Shown here piece by piece: positions 10,714 to 22,241 of a DNA stretch of 64,000 bases (positions are counted from its first letter, which is position 1; each line of letters opens with the position of its first letter). Origin of the DNA: Cannabis sativa (Eukaryota > Streptophyta > Magnoliopsida > Rosales > Cannabaceae). The DNA lies in the NCBI RefSeq assembly GCF_029168945.1, contig NC_083609.1:20953501-21017500 (forward strand), written 5' to 3'. The position numbers and the translations under genes were made by a program. The notes below the pieces were generated by a model, which saw only the letters and a list, made by a program, of their open reading frames with translations, was not told the origin of the DNA and searched no databases.

Positions 10714-13700
10714 GCGTTTTAAGTTGGAATGCACGTGGTTTGGGGAGTACACGTGCATTCCGGAGGCTCTCCCTGCTTGTCAAAGATCAGTGCCCTGATG
10801 TTGTTTTTTTGATGGAAACCCGATTGCCTATTATGGCTGTGGATCGTGTTAGAGTAGCTTTAGGTTTTGATAATGGTTTTGAAGTCCCTAGGAAATATTT
10901 TGGAGGTGGACTTCTTCTTTTGTGGAAAGCTACTGTTTATGTAAATATTTTATCTTACTCTAGTAATCATATAGATTGTAATATTAGTTTTAATGATAAT
11001 GAAATGTTTCATTTTACTGGCTATTATGGTTCTCCTGTTGCTGCGAATCGTTCTCTTACTTGGAACCTTTTGGAAAAAACTTACTCTAATGCTCCTAATC
11101 TTCCTTGGCTTATAATGGGTGATTTTAATAGTTTTTTGTCTTTTGATGATAAAATAGGGAGTAACTATTATAATTATAATGATATGGAAAATTTTGCTAA
11201 TTTTCTTGATAAGTACTGTTTTTCTGCACTCTCTTTTGAGGGTGATAAATATACTTGGCATAAAGGGTCGGTGCATGAGCGGCTTGATTGGGCCTTAGAA
11301 TCTGAGTCTTGGAAGAATCTCTTTCCTAATGCTACTTTGTACCATTTACCATTTCATGGCTCTGACCATCGTCCTCTTAAGGTTTGCCTTACTGAACCGA
11401 ATGTGTCTAGAACTCACTCCTTTAGGAAGAGGTTTCAATTTGAAAACATCTGGCTCCAAAGTCCTGCTTTTTACTCCACTGTTCAGGACTCTTGGACTAA
11501 TTCTTCCAGGGTCTCTTCTTGTCCAAATGCTTTTAGTGAGTTCCTTTATTGCCAAGAAGGTTGTATTTCAGCTCTAAAGTCTTGGAATAAGTCCACTAAG
11601 GTCATGTTTCAATCTAGAATTCAGGATACTCAGAAGGAAATTGATAGGCTTCAAGCTTCTACTTCTTGTAGTAGTGAATCTACCCTGAGAATCCAGAATT
11701 TACAGTCCCAACTGGATGCTCTTCTTTACAAAGAAGAGGTCTATTGGAAGCAACGCTCTAGGGTTAATTGGCTTAGAGCTGGAGATAAAAATACTAAGTT
11801 TTTCCATAGGTTTGCTTCTCATAGGAAAAAGAATAATACTATCAAATATTTAAAGGATGAGTTTGGCAATAGTATTAATAATCCTGAGGCTATGTTTAGT
11901 ATAGTTTCCTCTTTTTTCACTACTCTTTTCAGTTCTGAGGGCTGTGATGCTGAGGCCACTAGTCGCATCCTTGATTGTTTAGGGCCCCCTCTAGATGAGT
12001 CTGATGTTGAATATTTGGCTAGCCCTTATACTGCTCAAGAAGTGAAAAAAAGCTGTTTTTAGTCTCTCTGGGGATAGAGCTCCGGGTTTGGATGGTTTAA
12101 ATGCTTTTTTCTATCAAAAAAATTGGACCACGTTAGGAGCTAGTTTTGTTAATGCGATTTTAGATTGTTTAAATAAGGGAATTGATTTTTCTGATATTAA
12201 TACTACTCTAATAGTTTTAATTCCTAAAAAACAGCATGCTCATTCTTTAAAAGATTTTCGACCTATAAGTCTTTGCACTACTATGTATAAAGTCATTTCT
12301 AAAGTCCTAGCTAATCGGCTTAAAGTAGTGTTAGATAAAATAATCTCCCCTTTCCAAAGTGCTTTTGTTTCTGGGCGTATTATTTTTGATAACATTCTTA
12401 TTGCCCAAGAAATTGTCCATGCAATCAATAATAGGAAAAATGGTAAGCGTGGATGGGCTGCTCTTAAGCTAGATATGGCTAAAGCTTTTGACCGTGTGGA
12501 ATGGCCTTTTTTGGAAAGTCTTATGTTCCATTTTAATTTCCCTACTAGTTTTGTTAGTTTAATTATGAAATGTATCTCTACTACCAATCTTTCTTTTCTT
12601 CTAATTGGTGCAGTTTATGGCTCCCTTAAACCTTCGAGAGGTCTTAGACAGGGGGATCCTTTGTCCCCCTACCTCTTTATCCTTTGTGCTGAAGGCTTAT
12701 CTTCTCTCCTTAGAAATCGGCAGGAATCTCATATTTTTAATGGTATTGCTATCTCTCGTCATGCCCCTGCTATTTCTCATTTATTTTTTGCGGATGACAG
12801 TCTCTTATTTTGTACTGCTGATAGAAATTCTTGTCTGGCACTTCAGGACGTGTTTAAGATTTACTCTAAGGCTTCTGGGCAAGCTATTAACTTCTCTAAG
12901 TCCTCTATTCTTTTCTCACCTAATACTGATCCTAATATTCGCACTTTATTTTTCCAAACTTTTAATCTTGAGGATCGACCTTTTGGCTGTAAATATTTAG
13001 GTCTTCCTCAGTGTCTCTCTCGCTCTAAACACCATTCTTTTTCTTTTTTGAGTGATAAAGTTGCTTCTGTTCTCAGAAGTTGGTCTTCCAAGTGTTTCTC
13101 TAGGGCAGGAAAAGAAGTTCTCTTGAAGGCTGTTATCCAAGCTATCCCTGCTTATGCTATGGCCTGTTTTAGGATTCCTGTTCGAATTTGTAAGGGAATT
13201 GAGGCTGCGATGGCTAGATTCTAGTGGGGATCTTCAGGGGAAGTTAGGAAAATTCACTGGAAATCTTGGAAATCTATGTGTCAATCTAAATTCAGGGGGT
13301 GGTTTGGGGTTTAGGTCCCTTGTGCATTTTAACCAAGCTATGCTTGCAAAGCAAGCTTGGCGTATTTTCCAAAATCCCAACTCTTTACTGAGTTTGATCC
13401 TTAAAGCTCGATACTTTCCACAATCTTCTATACTTGAAGCTGTCCCTGGTCACAGTCCTTCGTTTTCCTGGCGAAGCATATTATGGGGTAGAGACTTGTT
13501 GGCATCTGGGCTCATTTGGAAAGTGGGTAACGGGTCTGGGATTAAAACACTTGGAGATCACTGGCTCCCAAATAATAGGTTTAAGTTCTTTGCTTCAAAT
13601 AACCCTCCCCCTTCTTCTCATTTACTCTCTTTTTTTATCTCTGATTCGGGTACATGGGATGTGGGAAAATTACAATCTTGCTTTGATGAGTCTATGGTCA

Positions 13701-14791
13701 AAGACATCCTTGCCGTCCCTATTTCTGGTCATTATGGTCATGATAAGCAAATTTGGGAAAAAGAGAGTTCTGGGTGTTTCACAGTAAAGTCTGCCTATCA
13801 TTTGGCCTTTTCTAATCAAGATCTCCCTTCCTCTTCTTCTTTTTCTAATTCTAAAGAATTTTGGAAAAAAGTCTGGTCCTCCCCTGCTCCTCCTAAGGTT
13901 AAACTCTTTATCTGGCGTATATTTTCAAATGCCATCCCGGTTGCTTCTTCTTTGTTTAAAAAATGTGTCATTGAATCTCCTTTGTGTCCTGTTTGTAAGA
14001 TGGAAAATGAGACTATTCATCATGCTTTGCTAGATTGCTCCAGGGCCAGGAAAGCTTGGCGATATTCCAGGTTTGCTAATTATTTTCATACTTCTAAAAC
14101 TTTGGATATTGCTGCATTTTTTCATGGTCTTTTTCACATGCTGGATAAAAATGATGTTGGAATTTTATTTTGTTTTATTTGGGCTTTATGGAATCAAAGA
14201 AATAATATTGTACATCATCAGTTCACTTTGCCCCCTCAAGAAGTGTATGATTGGAGTCTTAATTATTTCTTTAAGTATCTGGATGCACAACAACAATATG
14301 TTTCAGGTTCTCAATCCGCATCCAATTCGGCCCAGCCTAGGCAGATTCCTCTCTCTACAGGTTTTAAAATTTTTACAGATGCAGCCCTAGATTCAGTTAA
14401 TCAAAAGCATAGTATTGGAGTGGTGGTCTTAGATGCTGATAATGCAGTGAAAGCTGGTTTTTCTGCTCCTTTTTCTGGATTGGTACCTCCTGCTGTTGCT
14501 GAAGCTAAGGCTGTTTTTCAGGCAATCCAATGGGCTCAATTGATTTCTCTCCCTGTGGATGTTTTGCTAACAGACTGTAAATCAATTGTAGACAAGCTTT
14601 CTTTTAGCAGTTGGAATAATAGTGTTTTGGATGATGTATTGTCTAATATTCAGAACTTGTTATCCTTCAGTCCAAGACTAACTATTTCCTATGTTCCTAG
14701 GGAAAACAATTTTCTTGCTCACAAATTAGCTAAGTTTGGTCTTGGATTAGATAATGAGTTAGTTTGGAATGGTTCTTTGCCTTCCATATAA
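10710..14791 (+). pseudogene. LINE ORF2 (endonuclease-RT-RNase H), broken by three lesions
   Basis: The polyprotein nicks target DNA and reverse-transcribes the element. The endonuclease comes first: SWNARGLG, IMGDFNS and GSDHRPL mark the catalytic core of the exonuclease-endonuclease-phosphatase family. Next is reverse transcriptase with FRPISLC, LRQGDPLSPYLF and the catalytic FADDSLLF (about 12787). A zf-RVT region follows (PAPPKVKLFIWR, then CPVCKMENETIHHALLDC), and last an RNase H fold (FTDAALDS, AEAKAVFQAI, TDCKSIVDKL). Breaks: a frameshift at the 7-A run 12046-12052, an in-frame TAG at 13222-13224 where the family has Trp, and a second frameshift at about 13294-13302. The three pieces are therefore seen as separate open frames (10710-12062, 12088-13224, 13154-14791). 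Confidence 0.9.
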
Positions 14792-14883
14792 CTTGTAGCT
14801 TTATTTGTTTGTACTGTTTCTCTTGTTTTGTAATAAAGCACAAGTTTTTATCAAAAAAAAAAAAAAAATGATGATTCTGGCCC

Positions 14884-15280
14884 AATTAGTTTTACTGTTT
14901 TTAGATAAATATAATATATTATTGTATTTTTCAATTATTGAGAAAACTTAAAATTTTAAATTAAAAAAAATTATTTTAACAAATAAAAATATTGGGAGCC
15001 GATTTTATACCCAATTTTTAAAATCACAGAATGTAATCTGTTGTACGGAATGGTAAGTCCCACGTACTATTAAAAAATTTATTATTTTTTGTGAATTTTT
15101 TATTTATTTAACAACATTTGTTGTAGGTTTCTTCTCCGGTTGTCAATTGTATTTCTTAATTAAAAAATAAAAAGGTACGAAAAGGTACAATCAAGTTACT
15201 GTTTTGTGGTAGTTAATAGTACAAAAGTATTGCAGACAGTGGGCACAAAAGTACCTCAGGGGAATAGCCTCTGTGTATTC
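14884..15280. other. AT-rich spacer between LINE and gypsy fragment
   Basis: No coding potential seen. It is the continuation of the LINE's original target site. The left border of the gypsy-derived segment to the right falls somewhere here, but I find no clear terminus. Confidence 0.4.
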
Positions 15281-15994
15281 CTAGTCTTTGTCGGCCTCCA
15301 AAACATCGCCAGCCTCAAATACGGGCTTTCCTTCTTCATTGTAGCCATCAAATGGCAGCACCTGAGCTACTCCCACTTCCTCATCTCCTTTAGCATCAGG
15401 AGGAGTGGCAGGACGGACCTCGCCCTGGTCCTCCATCTCTTGGACTTCAACGACCCCAACAGTATCCTCCTCTTCGGTAGCAGGTCAGGCATGTTCTCCC
15501 CTAGGCAAGGTGGAAAGGAAGGCGATATGTGTGTCGAACAGTGAAGATTTATGTACCGTCTGCTTGGTCTGTGTCATCATTCTACGTTTGGACGGAGTTT
15601 TATTTGTGTGCTTGGCGATAGTCACAATAAAAGTGGCAACGGGTTTACCCGCAGCAGCAAGGTTTTGGCGGCCCTCGGGCAGAGTGTCAACTACATCTGG
15701 ACGGACTATGTACGTCCAGTTAGTTGGGAGATAGCGTCTCCACCCCTTCTTAAGTTCCCAAATGAGGTGGTTGTATCCCTCGCCTTAGATCTAGTCGGGA
15801 TAGAAGTGATGTTGTGCCTCGGGTTCTGGGAAGGTGTGTGTTCACTACTTATTTCCCATTCTTAAATTATAGTTAGAAAGATTGTCGCTGGGCGAAGATG
15901 GGCTAGCACGGAGACGATGGTGATCCTCGTACAGAAGTTGAAGCAGATCCTGGTCGATACAGTGGTTGCCTCCCCAAAATTCACCAGGGTTCAT
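15281..15994 (-). pseudogene. decayed antisense ORF of a Ty3/gypsy (Tat-like) element
   Basis: One minus-strand frame runs from an ATG at 15994 to a TAG at 15281, 237 codons plus stop, interrupted by stops at about 15847-15842, 15796-15785 and 15487-15485. The readable parts are protein-like. The N terminus is MNPGEFWGGNHC. The middle is basic with WRRYLPTNWTYIVRPDVVD. The C-terminal tail is acidic (EEEDTVGVVEVQEMEDQG) and ends EAGDVLEADKD. I recognise no domain. The ATG directly follows a splice-like TTTTGTAG, and an upstream leader and TATA box lie on the same strand. The strand is opposite to the LTR at 19.1-21.3 kb, matching the 'aORF' known from Tat-lineage elements, which lies between pol and the 3' LTR. 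That identity is inference from position and layout. Confidence 0.6.
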
Positions 15995-16383
15995 CTACAA
16001 AAGGTATGAGACAAGAAAATGAGAATTGGTTGGGGCAACGAATAAAAACAGGTTGAATGTACCGATCAGGTCCGATTGAGGAATCAAAAGAAGAAATTTC
16101 ACTCAAAAACGGAATTTTCAACCCAGAAGTTCAAAACTTCGAATTGGAATTTGATTCTCACTAAACCCCTAATGGATAAGTGAAAATGGATATCGTAAGG
16201 TCAAAATCAAAGTGCAATTAAAATCAAACGTCGTGGTTAAGCACAATCAAGATTTCTAAATTTTCAACCTAGGATTTCCATGGTTATCCTAGAACAGTTA
16301 AAGAACAGTCAAAATTCGCAGCCAGATTTCCAGAAAATTAAGCATGCAAGTGTATAAAAGAAATAAATAAAGAACTTACTCAC
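15995..16383 (-). other. probable 5'-UTR intron of the antisense ORF
   Basis: On the minus strand, GTGAGTAAG begins at 16383 and TTTTGTAG ends at 15995, immediately before the ATG. This makes a 389-nt GT-AG intron that would join a leader (from about 16515) straight to the start codon. It is inferred from splice consensus only. Confidence 0.45.
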
Positions 16384-16534
16384 TAGTTTGAGGTTTTTTG
16401 TGCAGCTCGGATGGTGTTGACAAGAGTTTTCCTAGGAATCCTTTGAAAATTTTGAGAGAAAAAGTCACCTGGAAATTTTTTGCTCTGGTTTTCGAGAGAG
16501 AAAATGGCTAAAAGGAATATTGAAGGTTTTCAAT

Positions 16535-16544
16535 CCTATTTATA
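16535..16544 (-). promoter_or_regulatory. TATA box for the antisense ORF
   Basis: TATAAATAGG on the minus strand, followed by a leader with CT-rich stretches, the inferred leader intron and then the ATG of the antisense ORF. Position and spacing fit a pol II core promoter. Confidence 0.5.
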
Positions 16545-16816
16545 AGCAGTTCGAAAAAAAATGATCATTTCAAAAATTTAAACTCCTCGAATTCCCCCTG
16601 AAAGCATACGTTATGTACTCATCAGGCAGAGTAACCGTCATCACGCACGGACATCAAGTCGTGATTCGAGGCAGAACTGTCAATCAACATTAATGATCCG
16701 AAATTAAAGAGACCCTTGGTTAGGGTCACGTCAGTTCGTCATTCAACGCCTAGGACATTTTTCACTCATCCGGACAAGACTCCAGGCTGAGTGAAGTCCA
16801 CGCGCGACCTGGAAGG

Positions 16817-18683
16817 TGTTGGAATATGTTTTACCAAGATCTAAATTTACTACCATGTATGTTATTTAACATCCTAAATATGAATATCTAAAACAATGTA
16901 AATAAACACATATAAAGTTTAGGAAACCTTACATTGGGTGCAGCGGAATATTAATGGCTCCTTCCACTCAGATCTCTAACCCTTGTATCCTGTCTGTAGC
17001 AGAGTATCACTAAGATCTGAGCCCTAATGTCCTTCTCTTGATTCTGGATTCTTCACAGCCTTACACACTATGATTGAGATACCACTTGATGTGTGTGGGC
17101 ACTCACTCTATCACTCAAGGTATGAAAATATGAAGAAGAAAAGAGAGGGGCTGGTTCGAATTCTATAAAAGAGGAAGGCTCAGGAAAATTTTACTGAAAG
17201 TGAAATTTCATCATCTTTAAGTGTGAGTCATCACTATCTATTTATAGGCAACCACCTAGGTTTAGGTTAGGATTTATTAGGCATTAAAATAATAGAAATA
17301 TTAAGTGTAAATCCTCATCCAAGTGGTCGGCCATAGTATTGGGCCCCACTTTGGAATTTTTCCAGTTTTGACAAATTTCCCTTTATTTTCTCAAAAATGT
17401 CATTTTTCCAATTCTAACCATTTAAATGCCAAAACTAATTATTTAATAATTAAAATTAATTATCAAATGAAATTGCCATTTAATATATTTATTAATTAGA
17501 CATAATAAAGTCTTTCAATTAATAAATAAGACCTAGAATCTCTTTTCTTCACAATTATGTCATTGCTTAGTGAAAATTCATAAACTAGACATAGTTTAAT
17601 TTTAGTATTATAATTGATTAATTAAAATCAATTATCTGAGTCTTACAAGCAGTATGGTCTCAACTAGTATGAGGACCATGGGCCTATACAACCGAGCTTC
17701 CAATAAGCAGAACTAGAATCTACCAAGTAAATTCCCTAACTTATTAATTCCTTATTGCATCCACTCATAGAACTTGAAATTGCACTTTCAGTCATATAGA
17801 ACGCTCTGTATGTTCCACGATATAGATACGCTATAAATATTTAACCATCGTTCTAATCTCAATAATCAAAGATCCTCTATAGATGATTTACACCGAGTAA
17901 GGATAAATATACCGTTTCACCCCCTCAATGTATTTTATCCTTAAAAACACTTAGCTTCCTGTAAATGATATTTTAGTGAACTAAAATATAATCACTGAAA
18001 CAAGAGCTCTTCCATTTACCTCTATTAAGCCAAGCTCAAAGGAAATCATCGTTTCACTTCTATGTCCTGATAAAAGCTATAGATTCCATATCTATGTTTA
18101 GCGCTCCCACTCAATTATACTATCATGTTCCCAAAATGTACGTATCACCCTGACCAAAAAGTAGGCTTAACTAACAAATCAAAGAACATGAATAGCACTC
18201 CTGAGATTGAACCTAAGCATGTCAGGATTAAGATCTTTTGATCTAAGATCAACCACTGATATTGACTCAGAAAGATACAAAGGTAAGATTATAATATCTT
18301 TACCAGGATCAATATCGGTCCATTCCAATGTATACTCCATACATCTGATACTGGTAAACTTCGCTAATGCCCTGGAAAGGACATAACACTTATCCAAGGT
18401 GTAAGCATACCTATCGCTGATTATCATGCCAGTTTAAATTCAGTGAACTAACAAATCAGGGAATTAAACTTTTAAACATATAATCATGATTTTATTCCAC
18501 TGTGCTGACAACACTATAATCATGTACAAATACATATGTTCTGGACTTAATAGAATTTATACATTAAATATAATCATGAAATAAATCATGTGAACCATGC
18601 AACATAAAATGATTTCTGATCTTTATTAACTAGTAAATCTGATTATATTGAAATAGGTTTTATTTAGGGCACAAAACCCAACA
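16817..18683 (-). mobile_element. solo LTR A (family S)
   Basis: 1,867 bp from TGTTGG to CCAACA, flanked by the perfect 5-bp TSD GAAGG (16812-16816 and 18684-18688). The minus-strand sense is shown by a TATAAATAG box (complement at 17238-17246) and by comparison with copy C. No internal domain, primer-binding site or second LTR is present, so it is a solo LTR. Family S has copies at 19243, 55072 and 61368. Confidence 0.9.
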
Positions 18684-19103
18684 GAAGGTCCCATGCAGAC
18701 TTGGAGGGCAAATGTTATCCAGTTTTTTGCACCTTGATGTGGCAATAGGATCAGATGACACGTGTCCCATAATTTTGATACCTGGGCAAAAGAAGGTATC
18801 CCTAGCAGCATGCACATAATTCGTCAGCATCTATAATTGTTGATTACCCGAGCAGAGTTGTGGAGAAGATACCCACCAGGTAGAAGCCTGTTGTATCGAG
18901 CGACTAACAAGAGATAGCAACTTCAGAATAATCTCGTTATGTCTAGACATGAAGACAATCCCTATAATCGTGAGATTGAGTCAGAGGAAAATGGCAACAT
19001 GTTCTAGTTTCCTATTTCATATCTTGTAATTATAAAATCATTGTACTTTCTTATTTTATGCATTGTAAGCAAAAGGGAAACCATCTCTAACGCATTAAGT
19101 CCC

Positions 19104-19112
19104 TATAAATAG
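19104..19112 (+). promoter_or_regulatory. TATA box of the old gypsy LTR
   Basis: TATAAATAG within CCCTATAAATAGTGACTTAG. It faces right, opposite to the TATA box at 16535-16544 that serves the antisense ORF. Confidence 0.5.
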
Positions 19113-19242
19113 TGACTTAGCCTCACTATGAAAGGGATCGAGAGAACTGTTGCAGAAATATACTCTAAAGAGAAAATCGTGATCAAAGAGAGTTACTCAG
19201 ATATCAGTTGTAAGAGCTTTTAAGAGGAAGAACACTTTATTC

Positions 19243-21105
19243 TGTTGGAATTATTTTACCAGGATCTTAGATTTACTAACAAGTATGTTATTAACATCCT
19301 AAATATGAACTTCTAAAACGATATGAAATAAACACATATAAAGTATAAGAAACCTTATAGTGGTTGGAGCGGAATATAATGTCTCCTTCCACTCAGATCT
19401 CTAACCCTTGTATCCTTTATGTAGCAGAGTATCACCAAGATCTGAGTCCGAATCTCCTTTTCTTGAAACTGGATTCTTCACAGCCTTACACACTATGATT
19501 GAGTACTACTTGATGTGTGTGGGCACTCACTCTTTCACTATAGGCTCGGTTTAGAAGAGAGGAAGAGAGAGGGAGTATGGTTTCGGCTAGGGTTAGGGAG
19601 GAGGCTCAAATTTTATCTAAAGGAATGAGATGCATCATCTTTTCCCTTAAGTCATCACTACCTATTTATAGGAAACCACCTAAGGTTAGGTTAGATTTAT
19701 TTAGCATTAAAATAATAAAAAATAAATGGTAAATATGCTACATAAGTGGCCGACCATAGGTTGGATATTGGGCCCCACTTTGCAATTTTATCATTTTCTC
19801 ATTTTCTCATCTTATTTTCTCAAAAATACAAATTTTCCAATTTAACCACTTAAATGGAAAATCTAATTATTTAATAACTAAAAAATTAATTATTAATTAA
19901 TATTGTCATTTAATATATTTATTAATTAGACTAATCAAAGTCTCTTAATTAAAAAATAAACCCTAAAAACTATTTCTTCACAATTAAGCCCTTGCTTAGT
20001 GAAAATTCATAAACTAGACATAGTCTAATTTTAGAATTATAATTGATTAATCAAAATCAATTAACTGAGTCTTACAAGTAGTATTGTCTCATCTAGTATA
20101 GGGACCATGGGCCTATATATTTGAGCTTCCAATAAGCAGACACAGAATTTACCAAGTAAATTCACTGACTTATTAATTCCTTCTTGCATCCACCATAGAA
20201 TTTGAAATTGCACTCTCAGTTATATAGAACGCTCTATATGTTCCACGATATAGATACGCTATCAGTTATTCATTGTTATAATCCTAATAATCAATGATCA
20301 TCTATAGATGATTTACATTGTATATGGATTAAATTACCGTTACACCCTTCAATGTATTTTATCCTTAAAACACTTAGCCACCTATAAATGATATTTCAGT
20401 GAACTAAACATAATCTCCGAAATGAGTACTCAACCATTTATCTCTATTTAGCCAAGCTTGAAGGAAATCATCATTTCACTTTTATACCCTGATAGAAGTT
20501 ATAGATTTCATATCTATGCTTAGCGCTCCCACTCAATTGCACTACCATGTTCCCAAAATGTACGTATCCCGGCTTAACTAACAAATCAAAGAACATGTAT
20601 AATACTCTTGAGATTGAACCTAACCATATCAGGATTAAGATCATTTGATCTAGGATCAACTAGGTGATATTAAATTGAATAGATATTACGGTAAGTTTAA
20701 CATATCTGATTCAAAGTTCAATATCGGTCCCTTCCAATGCATACTCCATGCATCCAACCCAAACTTTACTTTAACCAATGCCCTGGAAACGACATATCAC
20801 TTATCCAAGGTGCAAGTAAACTATGTTGTAGATTATCATATCAGTTAAACCCTGTGTACTGATAAATCTAGGAATATATACTTAATCACATAATCTTGAT
20901 TACTTTCCACTGTGTTGACGACACAATAAACAAGAATATAAATGTGATAAGGATTTGGATGAATTTATAAATCAAATAAACAACTAAATGATAACATGAA
21001 TTAAATGACACAATAAGTGATGAAAATACTTATGTTCCTTTATTGATATTTAAAAGATAGAGATTACATTAAAATAGAGTTTAATTTAGGGCATAAAACC
21101 CAATA
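19243..21105 (-). mobile_element. solo LTR B (family S)
   Basis: 1,863 bp from TGTTGG to CCCAATA (one mismatch to the usual CCAACA), flanked by the perfect 5-bp TSD TATTC (19238-19242 and 21106-21110). It is collinear with copy A over its whole length, with the same orientation and no internal domain. It was inserted into the downstream part of the gypsy LTR. Confidence 0.9.
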
Positions 21106-21283
21106 TATTCCTTCTCTTAAGTCAATACAATACAAGGGGAGTAGGCTATTACCACACTTACGGGGCCAAACCTCTTTAAAATATGGTGTTCACTTCACCT
21201 TATTATTTTTGTTCTCTTTTAATTATATTATTCAATCGCTTTATTATTTGACTCACTGTCGTTGGTTAGAAGCGAGATCAACA

Positions 21284-21644
21284 ATATATAATAAAATAGA
21301 AGCTAATTAAATATTATTTGAAATAAATAATATATCTTACAATTAAAATATATAAAAATAATAATTAAATTTATGTAGCATCCCAATAAAATTTTATATT
21401 TATATCATGTTGAAAAAATTATATACCAGTATTGTACATAGTAAAATAAAAAATAAATATCATCTAAGAATAATAATATGTCATACAATACAATAGAAAT
21501 ATATTGTATAACAAAATTTATATACCAACAACCCACAACAACCCATAAATTTTTTAAAAATTGACATAACTTTAAAAATATATATTTTTTAACAAAACTA
21601 ATATAGATATACCATGATTTTTAAATAATTTACTTCTAATTCTT
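21284..21644 (+). repeat. left arm of a long inverted repeat
   Basis: About 360 bp whose reverse complement matches 29236-29610 at roughly 85% by eye. Landmarks are CCAACAACCCACAACAACCC here against GGGTTGTTTTGGGTTGTTGG on the right. The arm begins exactly where the gypsy LTR ends, so its outer part has been cut off or displaced. No coding sequence. Confidence 0.85.
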
Positions 21645-21722
21645 AAAAAAAATATAAAAAAAAATTATTGATTTTTTTATGTGGCAAAGGACAATATATA
21701 AAAAGAGCTAATATATTTATTA

Positions 21723-22241
21723 TGTTAGACATTTATATATATAAACTGAAATGTATATGTTTAAGTATTAAGTGCGGTGCTTTAGATCAAACATATATAC
21801 ACTATGAATAAGGATCGAAATACCTCCAGCCATTGATTCTTGAGCTTTAGTCCCACATAAGCTTTGATCTGCAAAGAAAACTGGTTGATGTGGGTAATCG
21901 GGCTTCCTCGCTCTCTCAACTCTCTTTAGATGGAATTTACTGTTATGAACAGAATGAGTGAGGAGCTCGGGGACCGAGACCCTATATTTATAGGTGAGAT
22001 ACTCCATCGATATTCGCGCCACATTAATTGTCAGAATATTTTGACAATTAATTCAGGAAATCAAATCAGGTAATGAATATAGAAATCTGACCATATATAG
22101 AATATTACATAATTGATTTTGTCCAGATTCAATGAATATAAAATATTCATTTATCAGAAAATCAATTATTTATTTATTTCCTTAAATAGAAAATCATTTC
22201 CTTAATTAGAAAATAATTTCCATAAATAAAATATTCTAATA
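21723..22241 (-). repeat. 3' LTR of the copia element
   Basis: 519 bp, TGTTAGA...TCTAATA on the plus strand, so one terminal base departs from TG...CA. Nearly identical to 28183-28701. The only differences seen lie within one 8-base patch near 22011-22018. The 84-codon minus-strand frame inside is present in both LTRs simply because they are copies. Confidence 0.95.

Larger units (their letters stand above)
8736..14867 (+). mobile_element. L1-type LINE, near full length, with TSD and poly(A)
   Basis: A 6.1-kb non-LTR retrotransposon. The 16-bp target duplication ATGATGATTCTGGCCC is perfect at 8720-8735 and 14868-14883. The 3' end has an AATAAAG signal at about 14832 and a tail of about 16 A (14853-14868). 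ORF1 encodes a gag-like RNA-binding protein. ORF2 encodes endonuclease, reverse transcriptase, zinc-finger and RNase H regions in the order usual for plant L1 elements. ORF2 carries one nonsense codon and two frameshifts, so this copy is dead. The intact TSD and long open stretches point to a fairly recent insertion. The same strand and clean ends rule out a host gene. Confidence 0.95.
15281..21283 (+). mobile_element. 3' part of an old Ty3/gypsy-like element, interrupted by two solo LTRs
   Basis: The parts 15281-16816, 18684-19242 and 21106-21283 read as one sequence once the nested insertions A and B and one copy of each 5-bp TSD are removed. The right end looks like an LTR. It has a plus-strand TATAAATAG at 19104, a transcribed-leader-like stretch after it, and the end GAGATCAACA at 21283. 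The decayed antisense ORF lies at the left. No primer-binding site, reverse transcriptase or left LTR is visible, so this is a 3' remnant. A 7-bp inverted match TGTTGAT (18838) with ATCAACA (21283) could mark the LTR ends, but no polypurine tract precedes 18838. The left border is uncertain. Confidence 0.5.

Noticed and set aside
15206..15865. Plus-strand frames of 104-112 codons
   Set aside because: They lie opposite the antisense ORF of the gypsy remnant, whose minus-strand frame is far more protein-like; they are its shadows.
18838..21283. Complete solo LTR from TGTTGAT to ATCAACA
   Set aside because: The 7-bp inverted ends match, but the flanks (ATAAT versus ATATA) are not a duplication and no polypurine tract precedes; boundaries left open.
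21768..22022. 84-codon frame repeated at 28228-28482
   Set aside because: It is present twice only because it lies in the two copia LTRs, starts upstream of the LTR TATA box and has no domain.
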